Positions 53,268-61,278 are shown, counted from the stretch's first letter. The stretch: DNA of 64,000 nt from Bacteroidaceae bacterium (GCA_030843315.1 JAUUPT010000007.1:25171-89170); one strand, 5' to 3'. Numbers and translations: made by a program. The notes: generated by a model from the letters alone, not told the origin.

Positions 53268-54311
53268 ATGAAAAGTAAAACATGTACATTGCACGCTATT
53301 TCCCTCTGCCTGCTCCCATTGCTGACAGCAGGGTGCCTGTCGGACAATCTACTGTCCGACCATCCGGGTACATCGAACAAACCGATGGAAATCCGTATGA
53401 AGAGTTATATTGCCGGCAGTACGTCTGCCGCAACACGTGCCGATGACGGTAAGGGAATGATTAATGGCGGTACAGCCTTTAATGTAAAGTTTGCCCGGGT
53501 AAACGAGAACGCGGCTGATACCGATTATCCCACTACTTACGATAATGCTGCCATAACGGGTTCAGTGAATACATCAAAAGAATTGAGCTTTGATCCCCCC
53601 GCCTATTATCAAACCGACAAGACCAAAGGAACGAAACTGATAGGCTGGCATCCGGCAGGAGCTACCTATGCAAGTTCTGACGGTACAGTTGTTGTCGATA
53701 TTGACGGTGAAACCGACATAATGGTTACTCCCCTTAAAGTGGGTAGCCAAAACAGCCAATTCAGTGATGTCACCTTCAGCCACTTGCTGATGCAAATCAG
53801 CGTAAAGGTCTATACTACCGATACCAATAATAAAACCTTCTGGGGCGGAATCAAGTCCATCACGATAGCGGGTAAGAAGCAGACATGCACTGTGACACTC
53901 CCTGCAACCTCTGCAAGTGCTGGTACAACAGCCACTGTTGTTTTTACCGGCTCGGATGCTCTTCCCTTAATAAAGAAAGATCCGAGTAACAATGCAGTGA
54001 TAAATCAGAGTGGTAGTGCTTATGGAGATAGCAATCCTTTGGAACTCGGTGTAGGAACAGATAAGACAAGTGCCGTTCTTGCCGGCTATGCCATGTTTGA
54101 ACCGGCAGGTAGCAATGCCATTTCATTGACTGTGGTAACCGAAAAGGGCGGTACACATACTGTATCTGTATCGAAACCAAGCTCCACTGATTTTGTTGCC
54201 GGAGGTTCTTATGTAGTCTGTCTTAACTTTGGAGTTTCAACTATATCTCTTACCGGGACGAGTATTACCGACTGGAGTACGCCTACGGAACTCCCCGATA
54301 TTACCGTTTAG
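53268..54311 (+). CDS. fimbrillin family lipoprotein (likely major stalk or shaft subunit)
   Basis: The 347-residue protein has a lipobox (LLTAGC, C23), a short linker with AATRADDG, the usual area where Bacteroidales fimbrillins are cleaved after Arg before polymerisation, and two beta domains ending in TSITDWSTPTELPDITV. FSHLLMQISVKVYT is the fimbrillin core strand. By size and place, it could be the shaft subunit; that is inference. Confidence 0.85.
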   Translation: MKSKTCTLHAISLCLLPLLTAGCLSDNLLSDHPGTSNKPMEIRMKSYIAGSTSAATRADDGKGMINGGTAFNVKFARVNENAADTDYPTTYDNAAITGSVNTSKELSFDPPAYYQTDKTKGTKLIGWHPAGATYASSDGTVVVDIDGETDIMVTPLKVGSQNSQFSDVTFSHLLMQISVKVYTTDTNNKTFWGGIKSITIAGKKQTCTVTLPATSASAGTTATVVFTGSDALPLIKKDPSNNAVINQSGSAYGDSNPLELGVGTDKTSAVLAGYAMFEPAGSNAISLTVVTEKGGTHTVSVSKPSSTDFVAGGSYVVCLNFGVSTISLTGTSITDWSTPTELPDITV

Positions 54312-54331
54312 TTGAATCTTCCTAACTATTC

Positions 54332-55255
54332 ATGAAAGTCAATGGAACAATATGTTTGTGTCTCTTTCTGCTGCTTGCTACTTGCAGCGAAAAGACAGAG
54401 CCGTTTTCTGAATCGGACAGAATCGCTGTCCGTTTTTCATTGAGCGGCATACAGGCAGAGGTCAGTACCCGTGCAGACGGTAACGGTACTTCCCCGCTGG
54501 CAGCGGGCACAACTTTGCGCATCCTTGCTTTCAAAAGGGTAGGTACGAATGCAGATTTATCCAAAGACGAATATATGGGTGAAGGGACGTATGAGGCTAA
54601 TAGTGACGGCTCACTAAAAGAAGTCAGTTCTTTGCTATTGCCACAAGGCACTTATGACTTTTATGCATTGACTCCCAGCTTGACAGTGAACAGAGTAAGT
54701 AAGCCTTATACCGTTTCTGTCAATCATGGAGTTGATTATGCCGGTTCATTAACAACAGCTACCATAAACTCTAATAATTCCACTGTGCAACTGTCAGCCC
54801 TTGTTCGCCGCTGTGCAAAGTTGACTTTCAACTTTTCACCGAAAGACGGCAGTGGCATTACATCGGCAGATATAACAGCAGTAGGTCTGACTAATATGAC
54901 GACTGCTCCTTTGACGGGTTCTTTGAACGGAGAATTATTACTTACTGGGGTTGGACAAAATGCTACCATCAATCTGGGAAAACCTACTATTCCAAACACG
55001 AGCAAACCTTTGGAACAGTCTATAAGTACTATAGTACTTCCTCGTAGTGCAGGTGCATGCAATCTAACTTTATCGGTCAAGTACAATAACCTCGGAGAGG
55101 TCAGGAATCTTTTTACCTCACTTCCAGAGAATTTGGTTTTTGCACCGGACTTTCATTATACGTTTACCGTAAAGATGAAGGGGAATCTGATAGAAGTGGC
55201 ATCAACGGTAGAGTCGTGGGTGGATAATCCTTTTACTACAGATATGGGAGGTTGA
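54332..55255 (+). CDS. fimbrillin family lipoprotein, second subunit
   Basis: The 307-residue protein has a lipobox (LLLATC, C18), VSTRADGNGTSPLAAGTTLRI in part as the start of the fimbrillin domain, and ALVRRCAKLTFNFSPKD. It ends in VESWVDNPFTTDMGG, the W-containing end typical of Mfa-like proteins. May be an anchor or minor shaft subunit. Starts 20 bp after the previous gene. Confidence 0.82.
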   Translation: MKVNGTICLCLFLLLATCSEKTEPFSESDRIAVRFSLSGIQAEVSTRADGNGTSPLAAGTTLRILAFKRVGTNADLSKDEYMGEGTYEANSDGSLKEVSSLLLPQGTYDFYALTPSLTVNRVSKPYTVSVNHGVDYAGSLTTATINSNNSTVQLSALVRRCAKLTFNFSPKDGSGITSADITAVGLTNMTTAPLTGSLNGELLLTGVGQNATINLGKPTIPNTSKPLEQSISTIVLPRSAGACNLTLSVKYNNLGEVRNLFTSLPENLVFAPDFHYTFTVKMKGNLIEVASTVESWVDNPFTTDMGG

Positions 55256-55305
55256 AACCGATAAGATTGTTTTTCAGCCTATAAAATAATGATCAAACAA
55301 GTGAG

Positions 55306-57609
55306 ATGAACAAAAGTATAAGCTATATATTCCTTTTTTCTTTGTCCCTACTCTTATCCTGCAGCGATGAACAAGAAGTGGCTCCGAATGCAAAGCCGGA
55401 GGTTCAAGGTAAAACGATTGCTTTGACCTTCACTCCCCAGGCTTTGCAAGAGAGTGAGGTGGTAACCCGTTCCACAGGCAAGGGCATGGATCTTTTGATG
55501 GGAGAAGAATCGGATGTATCTACCCGTGCAACTCCGGCAGAAGAACGGATTGATAATGTCTGCATTTTCCAGTTTGAAGGTTCTAATGAAAGTCGCAATG
55601 CCATATTGAGAGCTATGTCTTATCAGGAAAGCCTGACAGGAAATAAGCAATACATAAAGTTGGCATCGGCGTCAGCCCCTTGTTTCCTATATGTATGTGC
55701 AAATGTAGGTGACTTGACAAATAACTATACAGTAGGTTATTCTACTTTTGAGGATTTAATGGATGCCTCGCTGGTATTTAGCGGACAAGATGAAAGCAAT
55801 GCTTTGTTGCCAATGAGTGGTTGCGTGGATATAGGTAATGCAGATGCTGTCTGCATTATACTATCTCGTATGTTTGCCAAAGTTACTTTTATTTGTGACT
55901 TAAGTCAGCTGCCTTCTGGCGATGTTTTTGAAATAACTGGTGTTAAATTGCGTAACGTTCCGAAATCGGTAGTTTATTATCTTCCGGCAATGGATGTTGT
56001 AACTCCCATAATAGATGTAACTTCTCTTACAGGTACTCCTGTGGTTAGTGATTCAAAAAGCACTTATGTTTGGTATGTTCCTGAGAACCTGAGAGGAGTA
56101 GGAAGAAATTCTTTGTCAACAGGTGAATGGATGAAGCGTATCGAGAGGAATGCTCCGAATTACGCTACTTATATAGAACTGATGGGAGATTATACACCTT
56201 CTGGTAGCGACAAAATTCCTGGAGTGGGTTATGCTATTTATTTGGGAAATGGCACTGATGTAAATAATTATGATGTGCAGCGCAATCATAGTTATCAGCT
56301 TACGGCGAGAATTAAAGGCATGAATACTACCGATTTGCGTGTCTCTATCGGTACTGATTTGAGCGCAGATGGGCTGGCTAATTGCTATTTAGCGAGTGAG
56401 GATAATCATTGGTATCGTTTCAATGGCATGGTACGGGGAAATGGGAATACGGAAGATTATGCAGATCAACAATATCCCGGTTTGAGCTTGATGCCTTCTA
56501 TACTGGAGGGCGCTCCGGATGCAGTAACAATTCCGGTTGATATAGTAAAAAGCGTAGCCATTGTGTGGCAAACAAATAGTGGCATAATAACGCAGGTAGA
56601 ATGGGATGCCAATGGTAGTGTGAGGTTTATGACCGGCACTACAAAAGGCAATGCTTTAATAGCAATAAAGGATGCAAAAGGAACTATCTTATGGAGTTGG
56701 CATATTTGGCGTACAGATGGAGTTGATTTAATGGAATTTAATAAAACACACACTATAAAGGTCAAAACAAATACTAACCGTGAGTGGTATGGGAATATAG
56801 TAGGAAAAGAAGCTATGCGTGAACGTGAACTTGTAATGATGGAATGTCAGATAGGTGCGCATTTAGATCGTAGTGGGAGTGCTGTTACCTATGAAGGAAA
56901 TATAGATGCATTCAATGTGAAATACCAATTTGGTCGTAAAGATCCTATTCCTTTTTCTACAGGTTATGGAGGTTATGAGCCTTGCTCAGGAGATAGGTCG
57001 ACAGCTCTGCAAAGTTTGGACTTCTCTATTCAGCATCCTGATAAACTTATGGGTGGGGCTTCGGCTACTCTTAATTGGATGTATAATGCAGCGGTAGGTA
57101 CTTCTGCATGGAAAGTCTCGAATTGCTTGTGGGGTGATAATAATACTTCTGTAGGGGCAATGAATACAAATGGGAATCTTGATCCTGATCCGTGGGGATT
57201 CCCTGGGGAGAAAGGGACAAAGACTATCTATGACCCTTGTCCTGCCGGATGGCGTGTAGCTCCGGGGGATGCGTGGACGGGAATTGCAGATAATAACATT
57301 GTGGGGTGGCGTAGTGTGAAAAATTATGCATATATAGGCTCTTTTAATAAAGGGTATATACTTTATTTTGGTGGAGAAGACTCCGGTTTGAGCACTTTTT
57401 ATCCGGCTTCCGGTTATCGGGATGGGAAAAATAGTGGAACAGCATATAGCCAGGGGACAGGTGGTTATGGATGGCTGTCTTCTCCTTGCGGAACTAATAG
57501 CGTGAATAGTACCCGTTTTTTCTTCCACGATTCAGATAATACTCTTTTTCATATAGCAGATGAAAGTGGCCGGTCTTATGCTTACTCTATTCGTGGTGTT
57601 AGAGAATAA
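55306..57609 (+). CDS. large fimbrial tip-type protein (DUF4906-like) with a C-terminal FISUMP-like domain
   Basis: The 767-residue protein has a lipobox (LLLSC, C19), two Arg sites in VVTRSTG and VSTRATP, an N-terminal fimbrillin-like half, then a large C-terminal domain with YDPCPAGWRVAPGDAWTG and the ending SYAYSIRGVRE. That last domain resembles the Fibrobacter major-paralogous (FISUMP) fold, found at the ends of many Bacteroidales surface proteins. Size and position at the end of the operon fit a tip adhesin. Base composition is more AT-rich than its neighbours. Confidence 0.72.
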   Translation: MNKSISYIFLFSLSLLLSCSDEQEVAPNAKPEVQGKTIALTFTPQALQESEVVTRSTGKGMDLLMGEESDVSTRATPAEERIDNVCIFQFEGSNESRNAILRAMSYQESLTGNKQYIKLASASAPCFLYVCANVGDLTNNYTVGYSTFEDLMDASLVFSGQDESNALLPMSGCVDIGNADAVCIILSRMFAKVTFICDLSQLPSGDVFEITGVKLRNVPKSVVYYLPAMDVVTPIIDVTSLTGTPVVSDSKSTYVWYVPENLRGVGRNSLSTGEWMKRIERNAPNYATYIELMGDYTPSGSDKIPGVGYAIYLGNGTDVNNYDVQRNHSYQLTARIKGMNTTDLRVSIGTDLSADGLANCYLASEDNHWYRFNGMVRGNGNTEDYADQQYPGLSLMPSILEGAPDAVTIPVDIVKSVAIVWQTNSGIITQVEWDANGSVRFMTGTTKGNALIAIKDAKGTILWSWHIWRTDGVDLMEFNKTHTIKVKTNTNREWYGNIVGKEAMRERELVMMECQIGAHLDRSGSAVTYEGNIDAFNVKYQFGRKDPIPFSTGYGGYEPCSGDRSTALQSLDFSIQHPDKLMGGASATLNWMYNAAVGTSAWKVSNCLWGDNNTSVGAMNTNGNLDPDPWGFPGEKGTKTIYDPCPAGWRVAPGDAWTGIADNNIVGWRSVKNYAYIGSFNKGYILYFGGEDSGLSTFYPASGYRDGKNSGTAYSQGTGGYGWLSSPCGTNSVNSTRFFFHDSDNTLFHIADESGRSYAYSIRGVRE

Positions 57610-57633
57610 GCCGTCTCGACAGTCGTTCCGTCC

Positions 57634-57654
57634 CGGCAGATTTGTAATCTGCCG
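57634..57654 (+). repeat. CGGCAGATT palindrome, copy 0
   Basis: Arms CGGCAGATT and AATCTGCCG around TGT, 24 bp after the tip gene stop. Further copies at 58613, 59477 and 60240 bound three toxin-antitoxin units. Its downstream flank (ATATCAAGATTTTCAATC) resembles that of the last copy. Confidence 0.85.
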
Positions 57655-57823
57655 TTCTTGAATATCAAGATTTTCAATCTGACCTTCCGTGCCCCGCCCC
57701 AGCAAGGAAGTCAACCGCATACCGGCATCTGAGTTAAGTTTTTGTAAATACGTCTTATCTCCCCCGGTATATTCACAGGGTGAGGATGTGATATCACCGC
57801 CCTCTGTTTTTTGTTTGTTTGCT

Positions 57824-57857
57824 GCCTCTCTTCCAAGTGTGGAAGGGAGGCTTTTAA
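57824..57857 (+). terminator. hairpin terminator downstream of the fimbrial operon
   Basis: Arms GCCTCTCTTCC and GGAAGGGAGGC (one mismatch) around AAGTGT, followed by TTTT. Between 57610 and 57995 there is no gene; the region holds the palindrome copy 0, this hairpin and the promoter below. Confidence 0.65.
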
Positions 57858-57947
57858 AAGAATAGAAAATAAAAAAGTGCTCTTTGACTTGTTGGAAACG
57901 AAAACTATTTAATTAGGATGAATTTTCCACAATAAGAAAACTATTGC

Positions 57948-57955
57948 TATCTTTG
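57948..57955 (+). promoter_or_regulatory. -7 promoter box of the GNAT toxin-antitoxin pair
   Basis: TATCTTTG matches TAnnTTTG, 40 bp before the antitoxin start. Confidence 0.55.
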
Positions 57956-57995
57956 CATACAATTAGGTAATTTGCAAAGAAAGGAGAAAATATAT

Positions 57996-58154
57996 ATGGC
58001 AAGACCAATCAGAGAAACCCCTATCTTGTTGGGGGATGATGCTCGTCGTTTTGAAGAACGAATGAAGCATCCTCGCAAAGCTTCGAAAGAGGAACGCGAG
58101 CGCAGAAGGAAAAATTATGAACTCGTCATGAAGGCGGCTACCAACTTTGAATAA
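57996..58154 (+). CDS. putative antitoxin of a GNAT-type toxin-antitoxin pair
   Basis: The 52-residue, highly charged protein (MARPIRETPILLG, then a KASKEERERRRKNYELV helix) lies 9 bp before a GNAT gene. The size, charge and position fit the antitoxin of an acetyltransferase toxin pair. No clear ribbon-helix-helix domain is seen, so DNA binding is uncertain. A good ribosome-binding site (AAAGGAGAAAA) lies upstream. Confidence 0.6.
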   Translation: MARPIRETPILLGDDARRFEERMKHPRKASKEERERRRKNYELVMKAATNFE

Positions 58155-58163
58155 CCGTCTTTT

Positions 58164-58604
58164 ATGAATAAACCTATAGACTTCTCGCGATTCCGCATAA
58201 GTCGGATGGAAGAAGGCGAGATTATAGAATCGTTCAATTGCGGAGATGCCGATTTGAACGATTTTATTTTGCATGAAGCTCCCCTCTATAGGGAAGCACT
58301 TTTAGCTGTGAGTTATGTTGCTAAAATAGATGATGAAGTGATTGCTTATTTTAGTTTAGCAAACGACCGCATATCATTAGGTGATTTTGAAAGCAAGACG
58401 GAATTTAACCGTTTCAGGAAGCATCGCTTTATAAATGAGAAACGACTTAAAAGCTATCCGGCTGCAAAAATCTGCCGCTTTGTTACTGTAGATGCTTATA
58501 TAGCAGCTATCCCCTTTTATGAGAAGAATCATTTTTCACCTTTACTTCCCGATGACACCGATGAACATACCCGCTTGTTGTTCTATGATTTGAAGGATGA
58601 ATAA
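58164..58604 (+). pseudogene. GNAT acetyltransferase toxin with an internal deletion
   Basis: The 146-residue product starts like TacT-type GNAT toxins (FNCGDADLNDFILHEA and SLANDRISL). In family members, the stretch SYPAAKICR is followed by about 30 residues holding the acetyl-CoA loop (Q/R-x-x-G-x-G) before RFLTVDAY. Here KICR runs straight into FVTVDAYIAAIPFYEKN, so the loop is missing although the frame is intact. Family members are about 170-180 residues. It is probably inactive or acts by another route. Confidence 0.65.
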
Positions 58605-58610
58605 TTTCAT

Positions 58611-58722
58611 TCCGGTAGATTTGTAATCTGCCGATTCTAATTCCTCTGATTGAGCAAAATAAGGAAAAGATATTTTAAGGTAATGCATTACCGCAAATTG
58701 CAGTTTTTTCATTATCTTTGTT
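58611..58722 (+). repeat. 112-bp duplicated promoter block, copy A (includes palindrome copy 1)
   Basis: About 93 percent identical to 59475-59586. It includes the CGGTAGATT/AATCTGCCG palindrome (58613-58633), a perfect 14-bp palindrome GGTAATGCATTACC (58679-58692) and TATCTTTG (58713-58720), a -7 box for the MNT gene. Confidence 0.9.
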
Positions 58723-58744
58723 AGCAAATAAAAGAGCAGTGAAT

Positions 58745-59059
58745 ATGAAACGTCCACAAATTGTAGAGCGAATACGTAAAGCATTGGCGCAGGTAGCACC
58801 AGAGGCACAGGCTATTCTGTACGGCAGCGAGGCCCGTGGAGATGCCCGTCCTGACAGCGATATTGATTTGCTGGTATTGGTTGATGGGAATAAATTGACT
58901 GTTAAAGAAGAAGATCGTATCATTGCTCCGCTTTACGACATCGAAATTGAAACAGGAGTGCAAATAAATGCACGTGTTCTGTTGAAGAAGATTTGGGAAA
59001 ACCGTCCTTTTCAGACTCCTTTTGGTCTAAATGTAATGAGGGAAGGAATTGTGTTATGA
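58745..59059 (+). CDS. MNT-type minimal nucleotidyltransferase, antitoxin of a HEPN/MNT pair
   Basis: The 104-residue protein has the nucleotidyltransferase motif YGSEARGDARPDSDIDLLVLVD (GS then DxD), here with Glu in place of the usual Arg after GS. MNT proteins inactivate HEPN toxins, in studied cases by adding AMP to them. The stop overlaps the HEPN start as ATGA. The start at 58745 follows the duplicated promoter block. Confidence 0.85.
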   Translation: MKRPQIVERIRKALAQVAPEAQAILYGSEARGDARPDSDIDLLVLVDGNKLTVKEEDRIIAPLYDIEIETGVQINARVLLKKIWENRPFQTPFGLNVMREGIVL

Positions 59060-59459
59060 AAGAACAATTGAACCGCGAAACCATTGAAGCGTTGGCAGCA
59101 TATCGCTTTCAGCGTGCCGAAGAAACTTTGAAAGAAATACCCTATCTGAAACAGCAGGGATATTATAATACAGCGGTCAACCGCCTTTATTATGCTTGCT
59201 ATTATGCAGCAGTTGCGTTGCTTATTAAGCATGAAATAAATCCCGGTACTCATGCAGGCATCAAACAGATGATAGGATTCATTTTGTAACTACCGGTCGT
59301 TTGTCTCGTGAGTTGGGACGTTGTTTTTCTCTACTTTTTGAACGTCGACATAGTAGCGATTATGATGATTTTGCCTATTCAAGTGAAGAAGAAATAGACG
59401 AATTGATGCCTAAAGCAACGGCTTTTATTGAAGCTGTCAGGCTTTTGCTAAAAGAATAA
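59056..59459 (+). pseudogene. HEPN-domain toxin gene with a frameshift
   Basis: The first frame gives 77 residues (to QMIGFIL, stop at 59289) with the HEPN start EALAAYRFQRAEETL and NRLYYACYYAAVALL. From 59280 another frame continues for 59 residues as HFVTTGRLSRELGRC... DYDDFAYSSEEEIDELMP to 59459, which is the normal HEPN C-terminal half including the expected helix. One missing base near GGATTCAT (59276-59281) explains the break; with it the protein would be about 137 residues. HEPN proteins of this type are RNases. Confidence 0.75.
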
Positions 59460-59474
59460 GGTTCCGTTCCCTGT

Positions 59475-59586
59475 TCCGGCAGATTTATAATCTGCCGATT
59501 TTAATTCCTCTGATTGAGCAAAATAAGGAAAAGATATTTTAAGGTAATGCATTACCGTAGATTACGGTTTTTTCATTACCTTTGTT
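59475..59586 (+). repeat. 112-bp duplicated promoter block, copy B (includes palindrome copy 2)
   Basis: Pairs with 58611-58722. It includes the CGGCAGATT/AATCTGCCG palindrome (59477-59497, TAT in the middle), GGTAATGCATTACC (59543-59556) and TACCTTTG (59577-59584), the -7 box for the next toxin-antitoxin pair. Confidence 0.9.
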
Positions 59587-59622
59587 TCATCATACAATTT
59601 GAGAAAGAAAGGAGAATAAATT

Positions 59623-59883
59623 ATGAGCACCATGGAACTGGAAGCAAAGAAAGCATCTCTGGTACGTGATATCCTGACCGAGGTAGACGAGATGGAATTT
59701 CTGAAGAAGCTGCAAAAAGCATTCGACCGATTGAAAGCTCAGGCCAAGAAGGAGGAAGAAGCCGAATATATCAGTAAGGAAGAAATTCTGAAAGGAATTG
59801 ATACCGGATTGAAAGAAATGAAGGCGAGAAGAACGAGTGGCAGAAGTGCCAGAAAGTTACAAGATTTAATAGATGAATTATAG
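59623..59883 (+). CDS. antitoxin of a RelE/ParE-type pair
   Basis: The 86-residue charged helical protein (FLKKLQKAFDRLKAQAKKEEEAE, then SKEEILKGIDTGLKEMKARR) is typical of non-DNA-binding-looking Bacteroides antitoxins located before RelE genes. It overlaps the toxin gene by 11 bp. A GAAAGGAGAAT ribosome-binding site lies upstream. Confidence 0.72.
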   Translation: MSTMELEAKKASLVRDILTEVDEMEFLKKLQKAFDRLKAQAKKEEEAEYISKEEILKGIDTGLKEMKARRTSGRSARKLQDLIDEL

Positions 59884-60217
59884 TATCATCTTTGACGAGA
59901 GCTTCGAGAGAGAAGTGAAACGTCTCAGCAAGCACTATCGTTCATTGAAAGCAGACTTAAAGGAATTACAGCAAGAACTTGAAGCTAACCCTCACCTCGG
60001 CACAGATCTTGGTGGCGGGCTTCGCAAAATTCGTATGCGCATTGCTTCAAAAGGCAAAGGCAAGAGTGGTGGTGCACGTGTCATTACCTTTACCGTGGTA
60101 GTGGCGATAGATGAAGCGGAAATCAACTTGCTTTATATTTACGACAAAGCCGAACGCTCCACAATCACTCCGAACGAGATAGAAGAACTTCTCCGTAAGA
60201 ACGGCCTACAGAAGTAA
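59873..60217 (+). CDS. RelE/ParE superfamily toxin
   Basis: The 114-residue protein has the fold pattern of RelE toxins: SIIFDESFEREVKRLSKHY at the start, the beta-strand core GLRKIRMRIASKGKGKSGGARVITF and the end INLLYIYDKAERSTI. RIASKGKGKSGGARV is a Bacteroides-type variant. The frame is intact and the pair looks functional. Probably cuts mRNA on the ribosome. Confidence 0.85.
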   Translation: MNYSIIFDESFEREVKRLSKHYRSLKADLKELQQELEANPHLGTDLGGGLRKIRMRIASKGKGKSGGARVITFTVVVAIDEAEINLLYIYDKAERSTITPNEIEELLRKNGLQK

Positions 60218-60239
60218 TTTCTCTTCCGGCAGCCTGTAT

Positions 60240-60259
60240 CGGCAGATTTGTAATCCGCC
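60240..60259 (+). repeat. CGGCAGATT palindrome, copy 3 (degenerate)
   Basis: CGGCAGATTTGTAATCCGCC, with one arm mismatch, 22 bp after the RelE stop. The following flank (ATATACGGATTTTCAATC) resembles that of copy 0, so the outer copies differ from the two internal ones. Confidence 0.75.
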
Positions 60260-60294
60260 TATCTTAAATATACGGATTTTCAATCCGAGTTTTC

Positions 60295-60332
60295 GTCCCA
60301 TCCCGCACCCGTGCAGGATGGGACATTTTTTT
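60295..60332 (+). terminator. intrinsic terminator after the RelE pair
   Basis: Arms GTCCCATCC (60295-60303) and GGATGGGAC (60316-60324), followed by ATTTTTTT. Confidence 0.9.
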
Positions 60333-60360
60333 ATTAATTAATCAAATAACTTTTATTCTA

Positions 60361-60767
60361 ATGACAAAGTTTAAGAAAATCGTAAAAACGGTACGTGTGA
60401 GTGACAACGATTCAAAAAAAAAGACACTCGCGATGTAATAGCCTGTAACGTTCGGTGGACGGAAGCCATGCGTGTAGTGCGAACCTGCCATCCCGAAGTG
60501 ACCATCATTCTGCCCACCGAGAAGATACCGGTACGCCCCGGCGACGATGTGCGTGCCATAATCACCCCCTATGTAGCTATCATCCGCCATGCACTGAATA
60601 GTGGCAAGTATGGCTCGTGGAACGGTGAAACCGCCGAATGCCGCACCAAGCAAGTGCGCCATCTTCTCGGTCAGTACTTCTACTTCTACTCCGGCAGCAT
60701 CACCGAGAAACAACTCAATGACCTGCTCGATGACCTACTGTATATACACAAGGTGCAGTTTGAGTAG
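60361..60767 (+). other. split coding region with an A9 slippery tract, unknown protein
   Basis: The ATG at 60361 starts MTKFKKIVKTVRVSDNDSKKK and stops at 60438. The -1 frame from the A9 tract continues DTRDVIACNVRWTEAM and on to IHKVQFE at 60767, an apparently coherent 110-residue section (VRTCHPEVTIILPTEKI, VRAIITPYVAIIRHALN, GQYFYFYSGSIT). The tract holds the in-frame heptamer A AAA AAG, the dnaX-type slippery site, and a -1 slip there joins the frames exactly. One extra A would also do so. The full product would be about 135 residues. Family not recognised. Confidence 0.6.
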
Positions 60768-61030
60768 AGAATTGATTCCCCTCGGAAACGGGGGGATGAT
60801 GTGTGGTGAAAAAACAGGTAAATAGTTCACTGCCCGTTCCATTCATTAAATGCACCTTTAAGTGCCTATTCTCTATGCTTTTATGTTAATTCGTTTGTAA
60901 GTTTTCACTTTCCCTGCAAGTTGTTTGATTTGTAATTTTGCATAACCATAAAGGATATGTGAAATGATAGCCTAAATGCTGTTGCTTTGCATGTCAAGAC
61001 AACTAACAAAAAGAACATGGAAAAGAGAAA

Positions 61031-61112
61031 AATACATCATCTGTTTGGGGTGAATACATCATGCGTTTTGCCCGAATACATCATGCGTTGGTGGAGAATG
61101 CATCATGCGTTT
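61031..61112 (+). repeat. four 22-bp iteron-like tandem repeats
   Basis: Units start at 61031, 61053, 61075 and 61097, each beginning AATACATCATGCG or a close variant (CATCATCTG in unit 1, AATGCATC in unit 4). The exact 22-bp spacing, two helical turns, puts every unit on the same DNA face. Two units of the same family are at 35333-35376. Confidence 0.85.
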
Positions 61113-61192
61113 CAGGAAATCTTCTCGTCCGCCCCGTAGATATACGATAGTATATCTTATCTTCTTATTTATTTATGTTGTGTCTGCTTGCC

Positions 61193-61278
61193 GGCTCAAA
61201 GGGTGGCGCAAATCGCTTGTAACCTGCTGTGCCGCAATCCGTAAGGGTGGCGCAAGGGCTGGCTCAAAAGTGGCGCAA
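61193..61278 (+). repeat. three GTGGCGCAA direct repeats
   Basis: GGCTCAAAGGGTGGCGCAA (61193-61211), GGGTGGCGCAA (61245-61255) and GGCTCAAAAGTGGCGCAA (61261-61278). The last ends 31 bp before the start of the replication-type gene. Confidence 0.75.

Noticed and set aside
57634..60259. Classical integron attC array
   Set aside because: The palindromes are far shorter than attC sites, no integron integrase is present, and each unit has its own promoter.
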